Shown here in pieces: positions 58,664-64,000 of a stretch of DNA of 64,000 bases (the stretch's first letter is position 1; each line of letters opens with the position of its first letter). This stretch comes from Oceanispirochaeta sp. M1 (GTDB lineage: Bacteria > Spirochaetota > Spirochaetia > DSM-2461). Where the stretch lies: the NCBI RefSeq assembly GCF_003346715.1, contig NZ_QQPQ01000004.1, positions 124,001 to 188,000 of the forward strand, in the 5' to 3' direction. The notes under the pieces were generated by a model that was not told the DNA's origin, ran no database searches, and worked only from the letters and a program-made list of their open reading frames with translations. The position numbers were made by a program, and so were the translations under genes.

Positions 58664-60691
58664 ATGTATTCACCATCCAGACTTTTCAGCATGGTTCTCA
58701 TAATTATTACAGTTTTTACCGCAATTATATATACAGAAGAATCCCCCCTTTCTCCCGGAGATAAAATCCCCAATGTACTGCTCCTTCAATCCTATCATCA
58801 GGGTTATAAATGGAGTGATGAGCTGGGACGGGGAGTTATGGAGATTCTGCAGGATGAAGTACAGGTTCATATTGAATATATGGATACCAAGAAATACTAC
58901 AGCCCCGAATATCTGATGAAAATAAAAAACTATCTGATGTTTAAATCGGAGTCTATCGACTTTGATCTGATTATTGCAGCAGACAACAATGCCTTTGAAT
59001 TCATGAAACTTTATAGAGAAGAGATTTACGGAGATATCCCTGTTGTATTTACGGGAGTCAATTCTGTGAATACCGACAGTCTTGCCGGTATCCACAACAT
59101 CACCGGGATCAGTGAAGAAATTGATTTCCAGAAAACCCTGGAACTGATGCGCAATCTTTTTCCCGAAAGAAAAAATCTCATCTGTATTCTGGATCAGACT
59201 GCTACAGGACTGGGAATAAGGAAAGCTCTGGACAAAGCCATGCCCGATTTTGAAAAGGAATTCGAACAGATAGAAATTTGGTCTGATATCTCAATGAAAG
59301 AACTTGTGAGAGATCTGGAACTCCTGGGAGATGATTTTATTATCTACAACATCCTGTTTCAAAGGGATAATCAGGATGAGTACTTTGAGTACAACCACAG
59401 TAACGGGATGATAGGAAATGCCGCAAATGCACCTGTCTTCGGTGCCTGGGATTTCCAGTTCCCCTATGGCATCGTCGGCGGATATATCGTGAGCGCAATT
59501 GAACAGGGACGGGAAGCAGGTCTTATGGCCAAACGGATTCTCAGCGGTGAGGATGCCGATTCTATCCCTATCATATGGGAAACACCCCATCAATATATGT
59601 TCGATTTTGAGAAACTGCTTACTAACTCAATCCGGATGGATGAGCTTCCCCGCAACAGTATAGTCATAAACCTCCCGGAAACCCTTTTTTATCAGTACCA
59701 CTGGGAAACAACAATCATTCTGATAACCTTTATTTTTCTCCTTATCCTTATATTTTTTCTCCAGGCAAACATACAGAAAAGGAAAGCCGGCGAAGCAGCT
59801 CTGTACAGCCTGAATGAGACTCTCAATGAAAAAGTTGAGAACAGAACCAGAGACTTGAAGATCAGCAATCAATCACTTGAAGACGCCATGGAGAAGTTAC
59901 AGAACACACAGAAACAGATGATCCAGAAAGAGAGGCTGGCCGCTCTTGGTTCCCTTGTAACGGGGGTAGCCCATGAAGTGAATACTCCCCTGGGTGTTGG
60001 AATCACCACTTCAAGTTATATTATTGATCTGACTTCGAAATTACAATCTAAACTGAAGAACGATACCCTCACAAGGGAAGCCCTTGATGAGTATATCGAA
60101 CGGATTAATCAGGGAAGCAGCCTGCTGAGTAAAAATCTGAATAAAACTGCAAAACTTATAGACAGCTTTAAAAACCTCTCCTTTGATGAGACCGGTGGTG
60201 AATGTCTTGATTTTGAACTCCTGGAATACCTTGAAGAGATTATCAGAACCCATATCATGCAGTTCAATCATCAAAATATTAAAATTTCTCTCTCGGGAGA
60301 TGCCATCAACATCCGCTCCTACCCGGGCAGTTTCTATCATGTAATGAACAACCTTCTCCTAAACAGCCTGGTTCATGGTTATGATGAAAAATCAAAAAAC
60401 AAAAAAATCACAATTACCCTGACCGAACTTGAAGGGCAAAGTGGAATGATTGAATACAGAGATAACGGAAAAGGCATCCCCCGGGACTTAAAGGACCACA
60501 TGTTTGAGCCTTTTACCACAAGCAGCCGCAGCGAAGGGAAAACCGGACTGGGCCTTTTTATTATTTTCAAAACTGTGAACGAAAAACTGGGCGGTGCCGT
60601 TGAGTTCATGCCTGCCGAAGAGGGCTCTGACCACGAGGGTGTATGCTTCCGCATATACTTTCCCATTAACAGACCTATAGACAAGGGCTGA
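58664..60691 (+). CDS. Sensor histidine kinase with periplasmic substrate-binding-like domain
   Basis: About 675 residues. A signal/anchor helix (residues 8-25) precedes a periplasmic domain of about 300 residues like the ABC-substrate-binding (PF04392-type) proteins: NVLLLQSYHQGYKWSDELGRG, DIPVVFTGVNS and GIVGGYIVSAIEQGREAGLMAKRILSG. A second membrane helix (about 345-365), a coiled coil, HisKA (LAALGSLVTGVAHEVNTPLG, His near 435) and HATPase with N box (MNNLLLNSLVHG), RDNGKGIP and GKTGLGLF follow. It therefore senses a periplasmic ligand directly. No response regulator is adjacent, so the target is unknown; the peptide-type ABC importer just downstream is a possibility. Confidence 0.9.
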   Translation: MYSPSRLFSMVLIIITVFTAIIYTEESPLSPGDKIPNVLLLQSYHQGYKWSDELGRGVMEILQDEVQVHIEYMDTKKYYSPEYLMKIKNYLMFKSESIDFDLIIAADNNAFEFMKLYREEIYGDIPVVFTGVNSVNTDSLAGIHNITGISEEIDFQKTLELMRNLFPERKNLICILDQTATGLGIRKALDKAMPDFEKEFEQIEIWSDISMKELVRDLELLGDDFIIYNILFQRDNQDEYFEYNHSNGMIGNAANAPVFGAWDFQFPYGIVGGYIVSAIEQGREAGLMAKRILSGEDADSIPIIWETPHQYMFDFEKLLTNSIRMDELPRNSIVINLPETLFYQYHWETTIILITFIFLLILIFFLQANIQKRKAGEAALYSLNETLNEKVENRTRDLKISNQSLEDAMEKLQNTQKQMIQKERLAALGSLVTGVAHEVNTPLGVGITTSSYIIDLTSKLQSKLKNDTLTREALDEYIERINQGSSLLSKNLNKTAKLIDSFKNLSFDETGGECLDFELLEYLEEIIRTHIMQFNHQNIKISLSGDAINIRSYPGSFYHVMNNLLLNSLVHGYDEKSKNKKITITLTELEGQSGMIEYRDNGKGIPRDLKDHMFEPFTTSSRSEGKTGLGLFIIFKTVNEKLGGAVEFMPAEEGSDHEGVCFRIYFPINRPIDKG

Positions 60692-60754
60692 TATTTTTTC
60701 CCATATTTTTAGAGATTTAATTATAGTAAATAGATTAAAACAGGAAGGTATCAT

Positions 60755-62602
60755 ATGAAGACATACCGATTTTCAACTCTACTGTGCACAATTTTTATTA
60801 GCGGATTTCTGCTGTTTGCCCTGGCATCCTGCTCAAGGGAAGAAGAGATGACCCTGGAAGAGGCCCAGGCTCTGAAAGTAGAAAATCAGGCAGGGATTCT
60901 GGCAGGAACTATTAAGAAGCCGGGTGGTACAGATATCTATGCTATAGGAAAATCCGGTGGGATCTGGAACAGTTCACTGACCGGAGACCCAAAGACCTTC
61001 AACCTGATCATTGCGGACAGTGACGGTGATTCTTCAGCCGTAATAAATACCCTTCTCCCGGGAGGTTTGGTTCAATATGATCCCTATATAAAAGAGTGGA
61101 AATCCGGCTGTGCTGATTTTGAAATTACAGTTTTTGAAGATGAAGACAGAATGGATGTCCTGTTTACCCTGAGGGATGATCTGTACTGGTCCTTTTTTGA
61201 TTCTGATGAAAAGATCAAAATCACAGCTGACGACTTGATCTTCTGGTATGATGAAATATACGGGAACTCTGATCTTCAGATGACAGCATATAGCGGACAG
61301 TTTATGACTATGTCCGACGGAACAGATGTCCGGATAGAGATGGAAAAACTGGATGATATGACCGTTGTCTTTCACTATCCCAGAATAGTGGCCAACCCTC
61401 TGCTCACCAGTAATATGACCTTCGGTCCCCGCTTTATATACGAACCGGCTCTCAGAGAGGGTGGAGTCCAGGGAGTCAAAGAGATTCTCTCCATTGATAC
61501 AGATGTAAAGACCCTCCCCAGTGCAGGAGCCTACTTTCTGACTGAATACACCCCCGGTGTACGGCTGGTGTATGAAAGAAACAATGATCACTGGGATAAG
61601 GATAAAGAAGGCAATCCTCTCCCCTACTTTGAAAAATCAATAAACAAAATTGTCCCCAATATGAACACCAACTACCTCCTTTTTAAAAACGGAGAGAGAG
61701 ATGGATATGCTGTTCGTGCGGAAGATCTGGACGACCTGATTAATACAGAAAACAAAGATTACAGCATCTATGACGGTGGAGCTACAATGGGTTCGAACTT
61801 TATCTGTTTCAACCAGAATCCATCGGGCCTTGAAGAACCCGTACTCAGCTGGTTTACACAGAAGGAATTCCGCCAGGCCATGAGCCGTCTGACTAACAGA
61901 GACAGAATGGTGAAGCAGATCTATAGAGGTCTGGCCACTCCGGCCCTCCATCACTATGCAATTGCCAATCCTTATTATGATGAGAGTATCAGCAATGTAT
62001 ATACTTATAACCCTGAAGAAGCACTGAAGCTTCTGGAATCCATCGGAATAAAACAGGACGAAAAGGGAACCATGAGAGATACTGAAGGCAGAGCCATTGA
62101 GTTCGATATCATTACCAACTCCGACAATAACATCCGGATGGATGCGGCAAGTATCTTCGCCGATGAATGCGGCAAGGTGGGTATCAAGGTCAATTTGACT
62201 CCCCTTGATTTTCAAAAAATGATTGAAATGCTCACGGCGACATATGACTGGCACGTCATCCTGATCAGCCTTGGAAGCGGTAACTACTGGCCCACAGGCG
62301 GTTCCAATGTGTGGTCTTCCGATGGAAATCTCCATCTGTGGAATCCCCTGCAGAAAGAGCCTGCTACAGATTGGGAAGCCCGGGTGGACTACCTCTATAA
62401 TGAAGGAAGCTTCACCCCCGATCCCGTAGCGGCCAAGGAAATCTGGGATGAGTTCCAGTCCATACTTCTGGAGGAACTCCCTCTTTACTACCTGGTCCAC
62501 CAAAACAGCTTTTATGCCATCAGAGATAAGTGGGATAATGTGTTTTATGACAATCTGGGAGGGCTGGATACCAATAGACTGTTTCTGAAGGATTCTGAAT
62601 GA
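60755..62602 (+). CDS. Oligopeptide-type extracellular solute-binding lipoprotein
   Basis: A 615-residue family-5 solute-binding protein. The signal peptide ends with ALASC (Cys26), so it is a lipoprotein. The mature domain has the family features SGGIWNSSLTGDPKTFNLIIADSDGD near the start, ITADDLIFWYDEIYG, FRQAMSRLTNRDRMVKQIYRGLATPA, and the C-terminal LPLYYLVHQNSFYAI. It binds a peptide or other ligand for the permeases that follow. AGGAAGG precedes the ATG, with a TTATAGTAAAT-like -10 region upstream. The permease gene begins 4 bp before its stop. Confidence 0.92.
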   Translation: MKTYRFSTLLCTIFISGFLLFALASCSREEEMTLEEAQALKVENQAGILAGTIKKPGGTDIYAIGKSGGIWNSSLTGDPKTFNLIIADSDGDSSAVINTLLPGGLVQYDPYIKEWKSGCADFEITVFEDEDRMDVLFTLRDDLYWSFFDSDEKIKITADDLIFWYDEIYGNSDLQMTAYSGQFMTMSDGTDVRIEMEKLDDMTVVFHYPRIVANPLLTSNMTFGPRFIYEPALREGGVQGVKEILSIDTDVKTLPSAGAYFLTEYTPGVRLVYERNNDHWDKDKEGNPLPYFEKSINKIVPNMNTNYLLFKNGERDGYAVRAEDLDDLINTENKDYSIYDGGATMGSNFICFNQNPSGLEEPVLSWFTQKEFRQAMSRLTNRDRMVKQIYRGLATPALHHYAIANPYYDESISNVYTYNPEEALKLLESIGIKQDEKGTMRDTEGRAIEFDIITNSDNNIRMDAASIFADECGKVGIKVNLTPLDFQKMIEMLTATYDWHVILISLGSGNYWPTGGSNVWSSDGNLHLWNPLQKEPATDWEARVDYLYNEGSFTPDPVAAKEIWDEFQSILLEELPLYYLVHQNSFYAIRDKWDNVFYDNLGGLDTNRLFLKDSE

Positions 62603-63678
62603 AGCAGTTTTATCTCAAAATAATGGGCCTTATTTTCAAAATCAAAGGGGCCCACCCCCTTCTCCATTTCATACTGGGCCGATTCGTCTCCATGGTTGTG
62701 ATCCTCTTCATTCTGGGCTTTGCCGTTTTCGCATTGATGGAGCTGGCACCGGGTGATATTGTCGAAAAGCATGTACAGGCACAGTTGATGAGTGAGGGGA
62801 GCGGCATAGGAAATGCCATGTCCAGCGACCTTGAATACTCGGAGGAAAAAATAGCCGATATGAGGGCGGAATTGGGACTGGATAAACCCTTTTACATGCA
62901 ATACCTCCATTGGTTGAAACAGATAATTGTTGAACATGATCTGGGAAAGTCTATGATAAGCCGGGCCCCGATTCTCTACCTTATTAAAACCAGGATATTC
63001 AATTCCATCCTGTTGAACCTGATATCCCTGTTTATGCTGACCTTTATCTCCTTTGCCCTGGGAATTTACTTCTCCTCAAAAGTGGGGACAAGAACAGACC
63101 TGGCGGCAACATTTACAGCCCTCTTTCTCCACTCCTTTCCCGGACTGCTCCTCCTTATCCTGCTGCAGCTTTTTGCAGCGGTGACAGGTCTCTTTCCCGT
63201 GACGGCATATCCGGGATTTCCTTTTGCTGAAGATCCCGGGCGTTTTGTCTTTTCCTATATGCATCATATCACTCTGCCGCTGATCGGCGCCTTTCTGGGT
63301 GGAATCGGAGGTACCATGAGGATGATCCGGGCTACCATGCTGGATCAGCTGGGTCAGCCCTATATCACAGCTCTCAGAGCCAGGGGGATTTCCGAAGGGA
63401 GAGTCTACTTTGCTCATGCCTTCCGTAATACTCTGAATCCCTATATAACCAGTAGCGCAAACCTTCTGGCCGGCCTCTTCTCAGGATCCCTTATACTGGA
63501 AATTATCTTTTCCTACCCGGGCATTGGAAGACTGATGTATGAAGCAGTTCTGCAGGAGGATATCTATCTGGTTCTTGCCAACCTGATGTTCACATCCTTC
63601 CTGGTACTCCTGGGAATGGTTCTGGCAGACATTCTTCTTGCCGTTGTAGATCCCCGAATAAGGTACTCAAATAAATGA
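62599..63678 (+). CDS. Oligopeptide-type ABC importer permease, DppB/OppB-like
   Basis: A 359-residue permease of the OppB/DppB type, longer than usual because of an insert of about 50 residues between helix 1 and the main body (VEKHVQAQLMSEGSGIGNAMSSDLEYSEEKIADMRAELGLDKPFYMQYL; this last part resembles the OppB periplasmic segment). The EAA-type loop is RAMRGISEGRVYFAHAFRN-like (text ALRARGISEGRVYFAHAFRNTLNP). Six transmembrane helices are clear. The start overlaps the stop of the binding-protein gene; the stop overlaps the next permease (ATGA). Confidence 0.9.
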   Translation: MKQFYLKIMGLIFKIKGAHPLLHFILGRFVSMVVILFILGFAVFALMELAPGDIVEKHVQAQLMSEGSGIGNAMSSDLEYSEEKIADMRAELGLDKPFYMQYLHWLKQIIVEHDLGKSMISRAPILYLIKTRIFNSILLNLISLFMLTFISFALGIYFSSKVGTRTDLAATFTALFLHSFPGLLLLILLQLFAAVTGLFPVTAYPGFPFAEDPGRFVFSYMHHITLPLIGAFLGGIGGTMRMIRATMLDQLGQPYITALRARGISEGRVYFAHAFRNTLNPYITSSANLLAGLFSGSLILEIIFSYPGIGRLMYEAVLQEDIYLVLANLMFTSFLVLLGMVLADILLAVVDPRIRYSNK

Positions 63679-64000
63679 AAGGATTCCTGAAAGCCCTCTT
63701 ATACAGACCGGTGGCACTGATTTCGGTCATTGTTCTTATACTCCTCTATCTGATGATGATTTTTGCGGAATTCATCGCACCATACAATCCGGGAACAAGT
63801 TTCTCGGAGAAGAGTTTTCATCCTCCCGCAGTCAGCTGGTACAGCTCTGATCTGGGCTTTGGTCCTCAGGTACAGGAAAGGGCGGTAATAAATGAAATCA
63901 ACTGGAAATATGCCCGGATCAGAGGGACAAGTAAACCTGTCAGTTTCTTTGTTAAAGGAGAACCCTATAAACTCTGGAATCTTATCCCCGCAGAGCGTCA
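63675..64000 (+). CDS. Second ABC importer permease, DppC/OppC-like, N-terminal part
   Basis: The first 108 residues of a permease that leaves the window. It starts with a basic segment (MKGFLKALLYRPVALI) and a first helix, then APYNPG, which is the usual OppC sequence after helix 1. The region after it (SFSEKSFHPPAVSW to PAERQ) is a periplasmic loop, longer than in standard OppC. The start overlaps the stop of the first permease. No ATPase gene is yet visible. Confidence 0.85.
   Translation, partial: MKGFLKALLYRPVALISVIVLILLYLMMIFAEFIAPYNPGTSFSEKSFHPPAVSWYSSDLGFGPQVQERAVINEINWKYARIRGTSKPVSFFVKGEPYKLWNLIPAER

Noticed and set aside
1-64000. tRNA, rRNA, prophage or insertion sequence
   Set aside because: No cloverleaf, rRNA motif, transposase, integrase or phage structural gene was recognised on either strand; a tRNA search program would be needed for certainty.

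Overview
The window looks like a chromosomal segment of a free-living, fermentative member of the Spirochaetota (Spirochaeta-like). The case rests on three things. The extracellular binding protein at 25115 carries the Phe-Ala-Ser-Gly-Ser-Gln-Glu signal-peptide end common in Spirochaeta and Treponema. Several lipoproteins have relaxed lipoboxes (for example Phe-Val-Ser-Cys and Ala-Ser-Cys). The gene repertoire is also in keeping: an SH3-like lipoprotein, sugar ABC importers without their own ATPase, and ferredoxin-based energetics. No rRNA or tRNA gene, phage, insertion sequence or CRISPR array was seen. The genus cannot be fixed from the sequence alone.

Layout. 1-6351: the end of plsY converges on a minus-strand operon that reads FAD oxidoreductase, 2Fe-2S flavoreductase, fakB, fakA, divergent plsY paralogue. 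This looks like membrane-lipid work: fatty acid kinase makes acyl phosphate and PlsY-type enzymes use it. 6456-10474: an ABC exporter and a GGDEF/EAL protein. 10603-21713: a large minus-strand operon for an Mbx-like respiratory complex. It has Mrp antiporter subunits E, F, G, MbhD-like, B-like and C, a fused double antiporter, NuoH-, NuoB-, NuoC- and NuoD-like subunits, and a fused ferredoxin/NAD(P)H oxidoreductase, followed by a rubrerythrin-like gene. The NuoD-like subunit has lost the NiFe ligands, so I infer an ion-pumping ferredoxin:NAD(P)H oxidoreductase, not a hydrogenase. An in-frame TAG splits its antiporter polypeptide. 22089-31294: a lipoprotein, a LuxR-type two-component pair, a sugar ABC importer, a TPR protein and three tandem AIM24-family genes. 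31566-39184: a DUF2339 membrane protein, a SWIM/SNF2 helicase and a MATE exporter. 39279-41062: umuDC. 41280-44848: an ion channel, signalling fragments (STAS and REC) and an acyl-CoA synthetase. 45285-49381: asd, an outer-membrane protein, a GAF remnant, a glucuronokinase-like GHMP kinase and galU. 49386-50393: an orphan HicB-like protein under an array of five 50-bp palindromic repeats. 50394-64000: an ankyrin lipoprotein, a ROK kinase, an SH3 lipoprotein, an ABC-F ATPase, UDP-glucose dehydrogenase, a sensor kinase with a substrate-binding-protein-like input domain, and the start of an oligopeptide-type ABC importer.

Three patterns cut across the genes. First, a family of at least eight copies of a roughly 60-nt two-hairpin element sits between a stop codon and the next ribosome binding site, or in a 5' leader; its stem sequence varies while pairing is kept, so it is probably an RNA element. 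Second, about nine transcription units have a good -10 box only 5-10 nt before the start codon and no Shine-Dalgarno sequence, which predicts leaderless mRNAs. Third, the 50-bp array next to hicB has a 100-bp higher-order period. The RNA element family and the interrupted, fused Mbx-like complex are the best candidates for something undescribed.
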